This document shows, piece after piece, positions 48,105-58,138 of a stretch of 64,000 nucleotides of DNA. Position 1 is the stretch's first letter. Every line of letters begins with the position of its first letter. The notes below the pieces were generated by a model. That model was not told where the DNA came from and did not search any database. It worked only from the letters and a program-made list of their open reading frames with translations. This DNA is from Silvania confinis (GTDB lineage: Bacteria; Pseudomonadota; Gammaproteobacteria; Enterobacterales; Enterobacteriaceae): contig NZ_JAMGZJ010000065.1 in the NCBI RefSeq assembly GCF_025564085.1, forward strand, positions 41,774 through 105,773. Reading direction: 5' to 3'. The position numbers and the translations under genes are program-made.

Positions 48105-48863
48105 TTAATCCAGCACCAAAACCATTCCGTCATACCCTGCCTCGAATCCCTCCGGCAGCGGGTTGTTCATCATCCACACGTCGAACTGATGGCTGATGTG
48201 GGTCAGGATCACCTGCGGACAGCCAATCACTTCATTTAGTGCAATGACGGTATTGAGATCGCAATGATTACGCGGGGTTTCTTCGCGTGGTTCGTGGCTG
48301 CAATCAATCACCATCGCCTGCGGCTGGTTATTGAGTAAAAACTTCACCGTTTTGTCCGGCAGCCCGGCGGTGTCAGAGAGCCACGCCACGCGGCTGTGGG
48401 CGCTTTCCAGTAAATAGCCATACGTCAGCTTCGAGTGATTCAGCGGCAGGGGCGTAATCCGCAGGCCCTGCAGCTCAAACACCACAAAAGGTGCCAGCGT
48501 ATGGCTAAAGTCCAGAATCCCCGGATGGTTAAACAGGTCGTCGCAGCCCGCGTCGTCCGGCGGGCCGTACACCGGAATTTTCGCCCCGACGCCCCAGCGC
48601 AGCGGGAACAATCCCTGGACGTGATCCATATGGTAGTGGGTGAGTAAAATCTGCTGAAAACTGCCCGCTGGCCAGTCGTCCATCAGGTGCGGGATCCCCG
48701 CGTCCAGCAGCGTCACCGCATCGTTGAATTTGACCACCGCACTGCAGGGGCGACGGCGATACTCGTCCTGCAACCGCGCCCGCCGACAGGCCGGGCAGTC
48801 GCAGCCGAAGGCGGGCACCAGCTGCGCGCCACCGGTTCCGGTCAGGGTGAGGGTCAGACTCAT
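48105..48863 (-). CDS. phnP: Phosphoribosyl 1,2-cyclic phosphate phosphodiesterase PhnP
   Basis: A metallo-beta-lactamase-fold enzyme of 252 residues, the length of E. coli PhnP. It opens the cyclic phosphate left by C-P lyase to give ribose 1,5-bisphosphate. The metal site [10 protein letters not shown] is at about 75-84; additional histidine and aspartate ligands are in SDTAG and [10 protein letters not shown] Cys-x-Cys-x-x-Cys (CDCPAC) near the N-terminus binds a structural zinc. It is the last gene of the phn operon. Confidence 0.96.
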   Translation of the reverse strand: MSLTLTLTGTGGAQLVPAFGCDCPACRRARLQDEYRRRPCSAVVKFNDAVTLLDAGIPHLMDDWPAGSFQQILLTHYHMDHVQGLFPLRWGVGAKIPVYGPPDDAGCDDLFNHPGILDFSHTLAPFVVFELQGLRITPLPLNHSKLTYGYLLESAHSRVAWLSDTAGLPDKTVKFLLNNQPQAMVIDCSHEPREETPRNHCDLNTVIALNEVIGCPQVILTHISHQFDVWMMNNPLPEGFEAGYDGMVLVLD

Positions 48864-48872
48864 ATCACCGCC

Positions 48873-49307
48873 TTACAGAGGTTTGGTGAAGCGGAAGTGG
48901 CTCTGCGCATAGCCTTCGCGCAGATAAAAACGGTGCGCATCGTGGCGTTTCACGCTGGTGGACAGCTCGGTCATCTCTGCCCCGGCCTGCCGGGCTTCGT
49001 GTTCCGCCCAGGCCAGCAGCTGGCTGCCGACTTTCAACCCACGCGCCTGCGGCATCACCACCAGCTCCTGAATTTCGCCGATCCAGTTGGCATGATGCAG
49101 GTGAAACTGCATATGCAGGCCGATCATGCCGACAATATGCCCGTCCTGCTCGGCCAGCTGATAGCGCATATTGTGATCCTGCAAATTCGCGGTGAACCCG
49201 GCGTGAAACGCCGGGCGATCCAGTTCCGCTTGTTTTAGCTCGCAAATCAGGCCATATACGGCCTCAACGTCCTCGGGGGTGGCCGGACGTAACGCACACT
49301 CAGGCAT
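48873..49307 (-). CDS. phnO: Aminoalkylphosphonate N-acetyltransferase PhnO
   Basis: A GNAT acetyltransferase of 144 residues that acetylates aminoalkylphosphonates with acetyl-CoA before C-P cleavage. The start at 49307 ([14 protein letters not shown]) is the family start; the frame from 49433 lies inside phnN. Visible GNAT motifs are [19 protein letters not shown] (acetyl-CoA loop) and [14 protein letters not shown]. It overlaps phnN by eight bases. Confidence 0.95.
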   Translation of the reverse strand: MPECALRPATPEDVEAVYGLICELKQAELDRPAFHAGFTANLQDHNMRYQLAEQDGHIVGMIGLHMQFHLHHANWIGEIQELVVMPQARGLKVGSQLLAWAEHEARQAGAEMTELSTSVKRHDAHRFYLREGYAQSHFRFTKPL

Positions 49308-49848
49308 GGTTTTTCTCCTTCTGGTGAATGAGTGACAGCAGGTTGTCGACTGACTGTAGCAAACTTCCGTCGTTATCCAGCACCGGACAGTCAGACGGCG
49401 TATAGCGGGCGGCGCGTTCCAGCCGCTGGTCAATCTCTTTGGCGCTCTCGCGGCCGCGATTTTGCAGGCGGCTACGCAGGATATCCGCTGAAACCTGCAG
49501 GCAGACCGGCAGCAGCGCCCTGGCGTAGCGCGCCTGTGCCTGGGGCAGATGCGCGCGCGACCCGTTCACCACCACGTCAAACCCGGCGTGCAGCCACAGG
49601 TCAATCTCCAGGCCGACGCCATAATAATAGCCGTTCGCGTGCCAGCTCAGGGCAAACAGCTGCTGCCCGGCGCGGGTAAAAAACTCCGGCTCGCTCAGGG
49701 CGATATGATTTTCGCTGCCCGCGTTGGCCGCGCGCGTAATGTAGCGATGTGCCACCAGCAGCTGCGGGTGCGACTGCTGGCGTAAGGCTGCCAGCAGGCT
49801 GTCTTTTCCGGAGCCGGACGGCCCCATCAACCAGATAAGCCTTCCCAT
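49300..49848 (-). CDS. phnN: Ribose 1,5-bisphosphate phosphokinase PhnN
   Basis: A P-loop kinase of 182 residues, the length of E. coli PhnN. It phosphorylates ribose 1,5-bisphosphate to PRPP, linking phosphonate use to nucleotide synthesis. The P-loop [10 protein letters not shown] is at about 9-18, and the fold resembles guanylate kinase. Its ATG touches the phnM stop codon (TGATG). Confidence 0.96.
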   Translation of the reverse strand: MGRLIWLMGPSGSGKDSLLAALRQQSHPQLLVAHRYITRAANAGSENHIALSEPEFFTRAGQQLFALSWHANGYYYGVGLEIDLWLHAGFDVVVNGSRAHLPQAQARYARALLPVCLQVSADILRSRLQNRGRESAKEIDQRLERAARYTPSDCPVLDNDGSLLQSVDNLLSLIHQKEKNHA

Positions 49849-50984
49849 CAGAACACCCGTTTTCCCTGACGCCAGACGTGGTCGATATGAATGTGCTCGC
49901 CCTTGCGATGCGCCAGCACCAGGTCTGCCCGTTTCCCTTCCGCGATGACTCCGCGATCCTGCAGCTGCAGCGCCTGGGCCGGGTTTTTCGTTACCAGTCG
50001 GATGGCCTGCGGCAGCGTAAAGCCGTTGCCTTCGTCGTCGGCGACGCGGAACGCCGCATCCAGCAGGCTGGCCGGGTAGTAATCGGAGGAGAGAATATCC
50101 AGCAGGCCGAGGGAGGCCAGCTTGCTTGCCGCCACGTTGCCAGAATGCGATCCGCCGCGCACGATGTTCGGTGCGCCCATCAGCACGTTCATCCCATGCT
50201 GGCGCGAGGCTTCTGCCGCTTCAAAGGTGGTGGGGAATTCGGCGATCACGCTGCCCAGCAGGTGGGATTCATGCACGTGATCGTGGGTGGCGTCGTCGTG
50301 GCTGGCGAGCGCGATATTCCGCTCCCGGCAGATGGCCGCAATGGCCTGACGATTAGGCTGAGACCAGCGTGCCGCAAGCTGAAGTTGCTCTTCTTCGTAA
50401 CGCGCCATCTGCTCGTCATTGAGCGAGTATTTTCCCTGATAATATTCGCGGTACTTTTCGATATTGGCGAACTGGCGCTGGCCTGGGGAGTGATCCATCA
50501 GCGACACCAGGGTCACCGGCTCGCGGCCGACCAGCTTCTCGAACAGGGGCAGGGTGGTGTGATGGGGTAGCTCGCAGCGCAGATGCAGGCGGTGCTCGGC
50601 GCGATTCAGGCCGCGCTTCTGCGTCTCTTCCACGGCGTTGATCATCTTCTCGAGATTCTCCAGCCGGTCGCCGCCGTCGCGCACGTCGCCAATCGCGACG
50701 GCATCCAGCACGGTGGTGATCCCGCTGGCGACCATCATCGCATCGTGGCTGCTCATCGCCGAATGGGCAGGCCAGTCGACCTTCGGGCGGGGCGTGAAGA
50801 ACTTGTCCATGTTGTCGGTGTGCAGCTCTATCAGCCCCGGCAGCAGCCAGCCGCCTTCGCCGTCCATCGCCTCTGGCAGGCGACTTTGGCTTTCGGCAAA
50901 GGCGCGGATCACGCCGTCCTGAATATCAATCGAGCCGTCAACGACGTCGTTTTCCAGCACCAGCTTTACATTATTGATGATCAT
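49848..50984 (-). CDS. phnM: RPnTP diphosphohydrolase PhnM
   Basis: An amidohydrolase-superfamily enzyme of 378 residues. It cleaves 5'-triphosphate from ribose-1-phosphonate-5-triphosphate to give the monophosphate substrate of C-P lyase. Metal ligands lie in [11 protein letters not shown] and [13 protein letters not shown]. An aspartate ligand is likely in [11 protein letters not shown]. It overlaps phnL by four bases (ATGA). Confidence 0.96.
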   Translation of the reverse strand: MIINNVKLVLENDVVDGSIDIQDGVIRAFAESQSRLPEAMDGEGGWLLPGLIELHTDNMDKFFTPRPKVDWPAHSAMSSHDAMMVASGITTVLDAVAIGDVRDGGDRLENLEKMINAVEETQKRGLNRAEHRLHLRCELPHHTTLPLFEKLVGREPVTLVSLMDHSPGQRQFANIEKYREYYQGKYSLNDEQMARYEEEQLQLAARWSQPNRQAIAAICRERNIALASHDDATHDHVHESHLLGSVIAEFPTTFEAAEASRQHGMNVLMGAPNIVRGGSHSGNVAASKLASLGLLDILSSDYYPASLLDAAFRVADDEGNGFTLPQAIRLVTKNPAQALQLQDRGVIAEGKRADLVLAHRKGEHIHIDHVWRQGKRVF

Positions 50985-51661
50985 GCGGTGATCCCCATCG
51001 GGTGCAGACGATCCGCCACGCGATCGCGCACGCCTTCGTCGTGGAAGATCCCGACGATCGCTGCGCCTCGCGCTTTGGCTTCTTCGATCAGTTCAATGAC
51101 TGCGGCGCTGTTTTTGGCATCCAGCGAGGCGGTCGGTTCATCGAGCAGTAAAATCGGGTAATCGACGATAAAGCCGCGGGCGATGTTTACCCGCTGCTGT
51201 TCACCACCGGAAAAGGTAGAAGGGGCAAGGTGCCACAGGCGCTCCGGCACGTTCAGACGGGTCAGCAGGCTGGCGGCTTTGGCGGCGCAGACCTCGCGCG
51301 GCACGCCCAGATCCAGCAGCGGCTGCATCACCACGTCCAGCGCGCTGATGCGCGGGATCACCCGCAAAAACTGGCTCACCCAGCCGATGGTGGTGCGCCG
51401 AACGTCGCGTACCTTGCGCGCCGGCGCCTGCACCAGATCTACCCATTCATCGCCGTGACGAATATGAATGTGGCCTTCATCTGGCAAATAATTGGCGTAC
51501 AGCGAGCGCAGCAGAGTTGATTTACCGCTGCCGGAATGGCCGTGCAGCACCACGCATTCGCCCGGCCCCACATTCAGAGAGGCATCTTTCAACACCGGCA
51601 GGCGTACGCCGTGTTGCTGGTGGAGCACAAAAGTTTTACTGACGTTTTCGACGCGGATCAT
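50981..51661 (-). CDS. phnL: C-P lyase accessory ABC protein PhnL
   Basis: A 226-residue ATP-binding cassette protein with Walker [10 protein letters not shown], signature [14 protein letters not shown] and Walker [11 protein letters not shown]. With PhnK it is thought to contribute to the C-P lyase core complex, not to transport. It is separated from phnK by a REP pair, an unusual gap in this otherwise overlapping operon. Confidence 0.95.
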   Translation of the reverse strand: MIRVENVSKTFVLHQQHGVRLPVLKDASLNVGPGECVVLHGHSGSGKSTLLRSLYANYLPDEGHIHIRHGDEWVDLVQAPARKVRDVRRTTIGWVSQFLRVIPRISALDVVMQPLLDLGVPREVCAAKAASLLTRLNVPERLWHLAPSTFSGGEQQRVNIARGFIVDYPILLLDEPTASLDAKNSAAVIELIEEAKARGAAIVGIFHDEGVRDRVADRLHPMGITA

Positions 51662-51682
51662 GTTGGCCTCGTGGTTCGGGAT

Positions 51683-51751
51683 GCCGGGTGGCGGCTGCGC
51701 CTGACCCGGCCTACAAAATCGTAGGCCCGTGCAAGCGAAGCGCCGCCGGGC
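51683..51751. repeat. REP pair (BIME) between phnK and phnL
   Basis: GCCGGGTGGCGGC...GACCCGGCCTAC (51683-51714) and GTAGGCCCGTGCAAGCGAAG...CGCCGGGC (51721-51751) face each other inside the operon. Confidence 0.9.
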
Positions 51752-51761
51752 AACAGCAAAT

Positions 51762-52517
51762 TCAATTTTGCAAAACGGATGACACCAGCAGCTGGGTGTA
51801 CGGATGGTGCGGGTCGTCGAGCACCCGGTCGGTTAAACCACTTTCCACCACCTGACCGTTCTTCATCACCAGCAGGCGGTCGGCCAGCAGGCGCGCAACG
51901 CCCAGATCGTGGGTGACAATGACCACCGCCAGGTTCAGCTCCACCACCAGGCCGCGCAGCAGATCCAGCAGGCGCGCCTGCACCGAGACATCCAGCCCGC
52001 CGGTAGGCTCGTCCATAAACATCAGCTTCGGATGGGTAACCAGGTTGCGGGCGATCTGCAGACGCTGCTGCATGCCGCCGGAGAAGGTGGTCGGCAGGTC
52101 GTCAATGCGTGAGGCGGGGATCTCCACATCAACCAGCCACTTCTGCGCGGTGGCGCGAATGTCGCCATAGTGGCGCGCGCCGGTGGCCATCAGCCGTTCG
52201 CCGATGTTGCCGCCTGCGGAGACCTGGCGGCGCAGGCCGTCCATCGGATGCTGATGCACCACGCCCCACTCGGTGCGCAGCAGGCGGCGGCGCTCGGCTT
52301 CGCTCATGGCGTACAGAGAGTGATCCTGATAGAGGATCTCGCCATTTTGCGGCGCCAGACGCGCGGAAATCGACTTCAGCAGGGTGGTTTTGCCGGAGCC
52401 GGACTCGCCGACAATCCCCAGCACTTCGCCCGGCCACAGGTCGAACGAGACGTCGCTAAAGCCTTTGCCCGGCGCGTAAAGGTGGGTCAGGTTGTTGACC
52501 GAAAGCAGCGGTTTCAT
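51762..52517 (-). CDS. phnK: C-P lyase ABC protein PhnK
   Basis: A 251-residue ATP-binding cassette protein, E. coli length within one residue. The Walker A motif is [11 protein letters not shown] and the signature [14 protein letters not shown]. It binds the PhnJ face of the GHIJ core. The start at 52517 ([10 protein letters not shown]) overlaps the phnJ stop by four bases; the frame from 52547 adds ten residues that overlap phnJ. Confidence 0.95.
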   Translation of the reverse strand: MKPLLSVNNLTHLYAPGKGFSDVSFDLWPGEVLGIVGESGSGKTTLLKSISARLAPQNGEILYQDHSLYAMSEAERRRLLRTEWGVVHQHPMDGLRRQVSAGGNIGERLMATGARHYGDIRATAQKWLVDVEIPASRIDDLPTTFSGGMQQRLQIARNLVTHPKLMFMDEPTGGLDVSVQARLLDLLRGLVVELNLAVVIVTHDLGVARLLADRLLVMKNGQVVESGLTDRVLDDPHHPYTQLLVSSVLQN

Positions 52518-53359
52518 TGGCTGTTCGCCTCGCTCTGTTGGCGGCAAAAATCGGTGTCGGAGCAGACAAACATCCGTTTGCCCGTATCGTCCAGCACCAC
52601 TTCATCGAGATAGCTGTGCTTAGAGCCGCAAATCGCGCACGGCTCGTCCCACTCCTGCACCGTAAACGGGTGGTCGTCGAAGTCGAGGCTCTCGACGCGG
52701 GTAAACGGCGGCACGGCGTAGATGCGTTTTTCGCGCCCGGCACCGAACAGCTGCAGGGCAGGCATCATGTCCATCTTCGGGTTGTCGAATTTCGGGATTG
52801 GCGACGGGTCCATCACGTAGCGGCCGTTGACCTTCACCGGGTAGGCGTAGGTGGTGGCGATATGGCCGAAGCGGGCGATGTCTTCATACAGTTTTACCTG
52901 CATTACGCCGTACTCCTCCAGCGCGTGCATGGTGCGGGTTTCGGTTTCGCGCGGCTCGATAAAGCGCAGCGGCTCCGGGATCGGCACCTGGAAAATCAGA
53001 ATCTGATCTTCAACGAGCGGGGTTTCCGGGATGCGGTGACGGGTCTGGACAAGCGTCGCGTCTTCGGTTTTCTCGGTGGTGTTGACCCCGGTGACGCGCT
53101 CAAAAAACTGGCGGATCGACACGGCGTTGGTGGTGTCGTCCGCGCCCTGGTCAATGACCTTGAGTACGTCCGCTTCGCCAATCACGCTGGCGGTGATCTG
53201 GATGCCGCCGGTGCCCCAGCCGTAAGGCATGGGCATCTCGCGGCCACCGAACGGCACCTGATAGCCGGGGATCGCCACCGCTTTGAGAATGGCGCGGCGG
53301 ATCATGCGTTTGGTCTGCTCATCCAGATAGGCAAAGTTGTAGCCGCTGAGATTAGCCAT
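52514..53359 (-). CDS. phnJ: Carbon-phosphorus lyase PhnJ
   Basis: The radical SAM-type catalytic subunit of C-P lyase. It has 281 residues. The iron-sulfur cluster cysteines are at 241, 244, 266 and 272 in the CAICG...FVCSDTDFC region, as in E. coli. It splits the carbon-phosphorus bond of ribose-1-phosphonate 5-phosphate, releasing the hydrocarbon. It overlaps phnI by eight bases and phnK by four. Confidence 0.97.
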   Translation of the reverse strand: MANLSGYNFAYLDEQTKRMIRRAILKAVAIPGYQVPFGGREMPMPYGWGTGGIQITASVIGEADVLKVIDQGADDTTNAVSIRQFFERVTGVNTTEKTEDATLVQTRHRIPETPLVEDQILIFQVPIPEPLRFIEPRETETRTMHALEEYGVMQVKLYEDIARFGHIATTYAYPVKVNGRYVMDPSPIPKFDNPKMDMMPALQLFGAGREKRIYAVPPFTRVESLDFDDHPFTVQEWDEPCAICGSKHSYLDEVVLDDTGKRMFVCSDTDFCRQQSEANSQ

Positions 53360-54416
53360 GGTTGTGCTCCCGTTGCAGACGTTTCAGCAGTTCCAGTTCG
53401 GCCTGGAAATCGACGTAGTGCGGCAGTTTGAGGTGCGAGACAAATCCGGCGGCCTCGACGTTATCCGCGTGAGCCAGCACGAACTCTTCGTCCTGCGCCG
53501 GGCCTGCGAGGTTCTCATTGTAGTCCGGGGCCTGCAGGGCGCGGTCCACCAGCGCCATCGCCATCGCTTTGCGCTCGCCCATACCGAACACCAGCCCATA
53601 GCCGCGGGTAAAGTGCGGGGCGTCGTCCTGCGGGGCGACGAAGCCGTTGACCATTTCGCACTCAGTCATCAGCAGTTCGCCGACGTTCACCGCAAAACCC
53701 AGCTCTTCCGGCACGATGGAGACCTCGACGTGGCCGCTGCGGATCTCTGCGGCAAACGGGTGGTTACGCCCGTAGCCGCGCTGGGTGGAGTAAGCCAGCG
53801 CCAGCAGATAGCCTTCGTCGCCGCGCATCAGCTGCTGCAGGCGCGAGGCGCGCGAGCACGGATAGACCGGCGGGGTGCGGGTGATGTCGTCGGGTTCGTC
53901 GCCGTTATCCTCTTCCGCCTTCGCCAGCCCCTGGTTTGCCAGCAGGCTAAAGACGTGCGGGGCCGCATCCTGCGGGGCTTCTGAGGTGGCAGGTCGAGGG
54001 GATTCGCCATTTGCCAGCAGGGTGAAATCAAGCAGGCGATGGGTGTAATCGTAGGTCGGGCCGAGCAGCTGGCCGCCGGGGACATCTTTATAAACGGCAG
54101 AGATGCGGCGTTCCAGGCGCATGTCGGCGGTATTCAGCGGCTCGCTGACCGCAAGCTTGGCCAGCGTGGTGCGGTAGGCGCGCAGCAGGAAGATGGCTTC
54201 GATGTTATCGCCGCTGGCCTGCTTGAGTGCCAGCGCCGCCAGCTCGCGGTCGGCGATGCCGCCTTCGGTCATCACCCGATCCACCGCAAGGTTCAGCTGC
54301 TGTTCAATCTGGGCAACGTTCAGCTCGGGAAGCTGCTCATCGCCCCGGCGTCTCTGTTCCTGCAGCGCGTGGGCGGCGGCTATCGCCTTCTCGCCCCCTT
54401 TGACGGCTACGTACAT
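53352..54416 (-). CDS. phnI: Carbon-phosphorus lyase complex subunit PhnI
   Basis: A 354-residue core subunit that acts, with PhnG, PhnH and PhnL, as a nucleosidase making ribose-1-phosphonate 5-triphosphate. It matches E. coli PhnI along its length, with a looser stretch around residues 150-170. The ATG at 54416 is preferred to the GTG at 54422: GGAGG is seven bases upstream and the phnH stop overlaps it (TGATG). Confidence 0.96.
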   Translation of the reverse strand: MYVAVKGGEKAIAAAHALQEQRRRGDEQLPELNVAQIEQQLNLAVDRVMTEGGIADRELAALALKQASGDNIEAIFLLRAYRTTLAKLAVSEPLNTADMRLERRISAVYKDVPGGQLLGPTYDYTHRLLDFTLLANGESPRPATSEAPQDAAPHVFSLLANQGLAKAEEDNGDEPDDITRTPPVYPCSRASRLQQLMRGDEGYLLALAYSTQRGYGRNHPFAAEIRSGHVEVSIVPEELGFAVNVGELLMTECEMVNGFVAPQDDAPHFTRGYGLVFGMGERKAMAMALVDRALQAPDYNENLAGPAQDEEFVLAHADNVEAAGFVSHLKLPHYVDFQAELELLKRLQREHNHG

Positions 54417-55000
54417 CAGCACACCTCCACGTGGGTGGTTCGCGGGATCGCCAGCAGGCGTTCACCGCAGGTCAGGATCAGGTCGATGCCCAGCGGGAAC
54501 GGGTGCGGGCGTTCGGTCAGCTCATGCATGATGCACTCCGGTAGTTGCGGGGCCACCATCCGCTCTTCGGCGATCCCGGCTCCGGTCAGGCGCAGCATGC
54601 GGCCGCCGCTGAGGCTGGTGACCTGCAAAATCAGGGTGGCGCTGGTTTCCGGGGCTACGGCACTGCCTTCGCTCAGGGCGTTCAACTGCTCGTGGCCGAT
54701 CTGCTCGTTGGCCACGGCGAAGACGGCCTGCTGGGGCTGATCCACCAGCATGGCGCTGGTGTGAAAACGCAGGTTGGTGCTGACCAGATCGTTGTTCAGC
54801 GCACCCGAGATCCACACCGGGGTGTCGTTATCTGCCAGGGTCAGCAGCACGCTGGTGGTGGCGAGGTTCAGCGGCTGCCAGCCGTGCTTCAACTGATGCA
54901 GCGAGACGATGACGCCCGGTTCGCTCATCGCTTTCAGCAGACGGCGAAAACTGTGCTGGGCGTCCGGCACGGCGTGGGTAAAAGCGGGTTGAAGGGTCAT
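54416..55000 (-). CDS. phnH: C-P lyase complex subunit PhnH
   Basis: A 194-residue subunit of the core GHIJ complex. The sequence closely follows E. coli PhnH, including [17 protein letters not shown] and the conserved C-terminal [15 protein letters not shown]. It overlaps phnG by four bases. Confidence 0.96.
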   Translation of the reverse strand: MTLQPAFTHAVPDAQHSFRRLLKAMSEPGVIVSLHQLKHGWQPLNLATTSVLLTLADNDTPVWISGALNNDLVSTNLRFHTSAMLVDQPQQAVFAVANEQIGHEQLNALSEGSAVAPETSATLILQVTSLSGGRMLRLTGAGIAEERMVAPQLPECIMHELTERPHPFPLGIDLILTCGERLLAIPRTTHVEVC

Positions 55001-55449
55001 GCGTTGTCTCCGCGAACGAGCGTAAAGAAGTCGACCCGGCTGGCGTTGATTTCTGCCTGACGGGCGGCAATGCGCGCCGCGCGGTCAGCTTCCAGCGGGG
55101 TAATTAAGGTTTCCATCAGAGTCTGAAAATGGGCGTTTTCCTGCAGCAGGGCATCGATGACGGCGCACTGCTCGGCATGGTGTTTGTTGCGCCCAAGCTG
55201 GTAGCTGTAGCCGAGCGTGCCGCTGGCGAGGCGCACCACGGCGCGGGTCAGGGTGGCATCCCCGGCAAAATAGCGCGCGCCGGTGCCGCCGGCTCGGGCC
55301 TGGATCTGCACCAGACCGGTTTCCGGGGTGCGGATAAGCTCGTAGGCTGGCGCCAGGTTCAGTGCCGTCATCCGTGCGGCAAGCGCGGCAGGCTGACTGT
55401 GGGCCAGCACGGCCATCCAGCGCTGACGGGTTGGCGTGTCGAAGTGCAT
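54997..55449 (-). CDS. phnG: C-P lyase complex subunit PhnG
   Basis: A 150-residue subunit of the GHIJ core needed for transfer of phosphonate onto ATP. It matches E. coli PhnG with [13 protein letters not shown] and the [14 protein letters not shown] segment intact. It begins directly after the phnF stop codon. Confidence 0.95.
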   Translation of the reverse strand: MHFDTPTRQRWMAVLAHSQPAALAARMTALNLAPAYELIRTPETGLVQIQARAGGTGARYFAGDATLTRAVVRLASGTLGYSYQLGRNKHHAEQCAVIDALLQENAHFQTLMETLITPLEADRAARIAARQAEINASRVDFFTLVRGDNA

Positions 55450-56175
55450 TCAGTGCTCCATCGTAAATTCGATCATGTCGGCGCGGGTCAGGCTGACGGA
55501 GTATTCCGTCGCGTTGATCTCGCCGTCACGGTGGTTAAGGGTGCGCACACAGAGCAGCGGCGCCATGTTGGGGATCTCCAGCACCTTGCTCTCTTTGGCC
55601 TGCGCGCGGCGGGCGCTGATCCGCGTCTGGGTGCGCTTGAGCGCAATCCCGGTGGCCTCAAACAGAAAGTCGTGCAGCGATCCGCTGGTGAAGTGTTGCA
55701 GCACTGGCCACAGCGTCAGCTCGGCGAAGTAGTGGTCGATCTGGCACAGGGCGATGCCGTTGACCCGGCGCAGGGTGCGCAGGTGCACCACGTTGTTGCC
55801 CTCCAGGATCCCCAGCGCATCAGCGACGTGTTGCGAGGCCGGGCGCAGGACCGAGAGCAGTTTTTCACTGGTGGGATGGCTGCCCTGATCGAGCAGGTTT
55901 TGGCTGAAGCGTGCCTGGGCGTTGAGCGGGTAGTCGAAAGGGCGCATCAGCACCAGCACGCCAACGCCCTGACGGCGCTGCACCCAGCCGCGCTCGACCA
56001 GCTGGTCAATGGCGCGGCGCAGGGTGTGGCGGTTCACTTCGTAGCGGTCGGCGAGCTGTTGTTCCGCAGGCAGATAGTCGCCACAGCGGTAGTGGGCGCG
56101 CAGCTCCACCTCAAGCTTTGCGGCAATCTCTTGCCAGCGGGTCGGGTAACTGGTCGGATGTCTGGATAAGTGCAT
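55450..56175 (-). CDS. phnF: GntR-family regulator PhnF
   Basis: A 241-residue HutC/GntR regulator. The N-terminal winged helix (about 10-80) has PAEQQLADRYEVNRHTLRRAIDQL, followed by a UbiC-like ligand domain. The ATG at 56175 gives the E. coli length; a TTG at 56184 is less likely. Its targets are not clear in E. coli, where PhoB is the main operon regulator. Confidence 0.95.
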   Translation of the reverse strand: MHLSRHPTSYPTRWQEIAAKLEVELRAHYRCGDYLPAEQQLADRYEVNRHTLRRAIDQLVERGWVQRRQGVGVLVLMRPFDYPLNAQARFSQNLLDQGSHPTSEKLLSVLRPASQHVADALGILEGNNVVHLRTLRRVNGIALCQIDHYFAELTLWPVLQHFTSGSLHDFLFEATGIALKRTQTRISARRAQAKESKVLEIPNMAPLLCVRTLNHRDGEINATEYSVSLTRADMIEFTMEH

Positions 56176-56195
56176 ATCGATCAATGCCTCGCTTA

Positions 56196-56975
56196 TCAGA
56201 TGAAGTGCTTACGCAGTCGTTGGGAGAGGAAATCCAGCAGGCTGACGGTAATGATGATCAACACCATCAAGGCGCAGGTTTGCTGGAACTGGAAGCCGCG
56301 AATCGCTTCCCAAAGCGTCACACCAATGCCGCCTGCACCGACCATACCGACGACGGTGGCCGAGCGAACGTTGGACTCAAAGCGGTACAGGGAGTAGGAG
56401 ATCAGTAGCGGCATCACCTGCGGCAGGACGCCGTAAAGAATTTCTTCGATCTTGTTGGCCCCGGTGGCGCGAATGCCTTCAACCGGACCGGGTTCAATGG
56501 CTTCTACCGCTTCGGAGAGCAGCTTGGAGAGCACGCCGGTGGTGTGGATAAACAGCGCTAATACCCCGGCGAAAGGGCCCAGGCCGACGGCGACCACGAA
56601 CAGCATCGCAAAGACCATTTCGTTGATGGCGCGGCAGGCATCCATCAGGCGACGCACCGGCTGGTAAATCCACCAGGGTACGATGTTATCGGCGCTCATC
56701 AGGCCAAACGGAATCGAGAGAACCACCGCCAGTGCGGTGCCCCAGACGGCAATTTGCAGGGTGATGGCCATTTCACCGAGGTAGTCCTGCCACTGGCTAA
56801 AGTCCGGCGGGAAGAAGTCGGCGGCAAAAGTCGCCATATTGCCCGCGTCGGTGTAGAGCGTGAGCGGGTTCATCTCCGCGCCCTTCCACGAGATAACAAG
56901 CACCGCCAGCAGTACGGCCCAGCTGATTAACGAGAACCAGCTGCGTTTTGGCGGTGGGATGGTGATGGTTTGCAT
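56196..56975 (-). CDS. phnE: Phosphonate ABC permease PhnE, intact
   Basis: A 259-residue membrane permease with six predicted helices. It contains the ABC-permease cytoplasmic loop region [32 protein letters not shown]-12 phnE carries an 8-bp duplication that breaks the frame; this copy is full length. It follows phnD after a 115-base palindromic repeat. Confidence 0.96.
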   Translation of the reverse strand: MQTITIPPPKRSWFSLISWAVLLAVLVISWKGAEMNPLTLYTDAGNMATFAADFFPPDFSQWQDYLGEMAITLQIAVWGTALAVVLSIPFGLMSADNIVPWWIYQPVRRLMDACRAINEMVFAMLFVVAVGLGPFAGVLALFIHTTGVLSKLLSEAVEAIEPGPVEGIRATGANKIEEILYGVLPQVMPLLISYSLYRFESNVRSATVVGMVGAGGIGVTLWEAIRGFQFQQTCALMVLIIITVSLLDFLSQRLRKHFI

Positions 56976-56996
56976 GTGGACTCCTTAATCTGTTCT

Positions 56997-57083
56997 CCCT
57001 CTCCCTGTGGGAGAGGGCCGGGGTGAGGGCATCAGCGTGCGCCTTTCCCCCTCACCCTAACCCTCTCCCTCAAGGGAGAGGGG
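56997..57083. repeat. CCCTCTCCC/GGGAGAGGG palindromic repeat, copy e
   Basis: Two facing hairpins (CCCTCTCCC-TGT-GGGAGAGGG first) enclose GGGGTGAGGG and CCCCCTCACCCTAA. It lies between phnD and phnE in the phn operon, a strong place for 3' protection of the phnD message. Confidence 0.87.
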
Positions 57084-57090
57084 ACGTAAA

Positions 57091-58113
57091 TTACTGCACG
57101 GCTTTCGTCACGCTGGTCATGGCACCCAGCGCGGCGGTTAGGCGGTCGAGGTCGTCCAGCTGGGCCTGAATTTCAGACATCTTGCTGGTCTTCTCTTCTG
57201 CCTTCAGGCCTTTGTTGTCCTTCACGCCCTGAATCTGCTTGAACAGCGCCAGCTGGCGGATAGGGACCAGCTGCAGGTCGCTGGAGGCGCGGAACGGTGC
57301 CCAGCCCAGACGTTCCAGCACGGTCTTCTCTTCAGGTGTTTTGCCGTAATTCATAAAGAAGTCGTACACCTTATCCTTGGTGCTCTCGGAGAGATTTTTA
57401 CGCCACACAATCGGGTCGCCTGGGATCAGCGGTGATTTCCAGATTACTTTCAGCTGTTTCAGCTTGTCCGGGGCGGATGTCTTCAGCTTGTCGAGGTTTT
57501 CGGTGTTGTTGGTGGCAACGTCCACCTGCTTGTTGGCGACGGCCAGGGCGTTGGTTTCATGTCCGGCGTTGACCGTGCGCTTAAATTCGTTGGGGGTGAT
57601 GTTGTTTTTGGCGAAGACGTAATAGCCCGGGACCAGGAAGCCCGAGGTGGAGTTCGGATCGCCGTTGCCAAAGGTCAGCTCTTTGCGTTTGGCGAGCAGG
57701 TCGTTGAGGTTGTTGATCGGGCTGTCTTTGTTGACGATCAGCACGCTCCAGTAGCCCGGAGAGCCGTCTGCGGCAACGGTCTGAGCGAAGACCTGGCCGT
57801 TGGCGCGGTCCACCGCTTCCATGGCGGAGAGGTTGCCGTACCAGGCGATATCGACTTTATTAAAGCGCATCCCCTGGATGATGCCCGCGTAATCCGGGGC
57901 GAAGAAAGCGTTCACTTTGATGCCCAGCTTGCTTTCCATATCTTTCAGGAACGGTTCCCACTGGGGTTTCAGGTTCTGCTGTGATTCCGTCGAAATAATG
58001 CCGAAGTTCAGCGCTTTCTCTTTTTCCTGCTCCTGCGCAAAGGCGGGGGTGACCAGGGTGCTGAGGCTAAACATGCTGGTGAAGGCCAGCGCGGCAACGG
58101 CTTTGTAGCTCAT
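57091..58113 (-). CDS. phnD: Phosphonate-binding periplasmic protein PhnD
   Basis: A 340-residue binding protein for phosphonates. The signal peptide is at about 1-26 (ends AFA) followed by an acidic/charged linker. The phosphonate-binding region FGNGDPNSTSGFLVPGYY and AGHETNALAVANKQVDVATNN is conserved. It is about two residues longer than E. coli PhnD. Confidence 0.97.
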   Translation of the reverse strand: MSYKAVAALAFTSMFSLSTLVTPAFAQEQEKEKALNFGIISTESQQNLKPQWEPFLKDMESKLGIKVNAFFAPDYAGIIQGMRFNKVDIAWYGNLSAMEAVDRANGQVFAQTVAADGSPGYWSVLIVNKDSPINNLNDLLAKRKELTFGNGDPNSTSGFLVPGYYVFAKNNITPNEFKRTVNAGHETNALAVANKQVDVATNNTENLDKLKTSAPDKLKQLKVIWKSPLIPGDPIVWRKNLSESTKDKVYDFFMNYGKTPEEKTVLERLGWAPFRASSDLQLVPIRQLALFKQIQGVKDNKGLKAEEKTSKMSEIQAQLDDLDRLTAALGAMTSVTKAVQ

Positions 58114-58138
58114 GTACTTTCCTCGGATCGGGGTTTAG

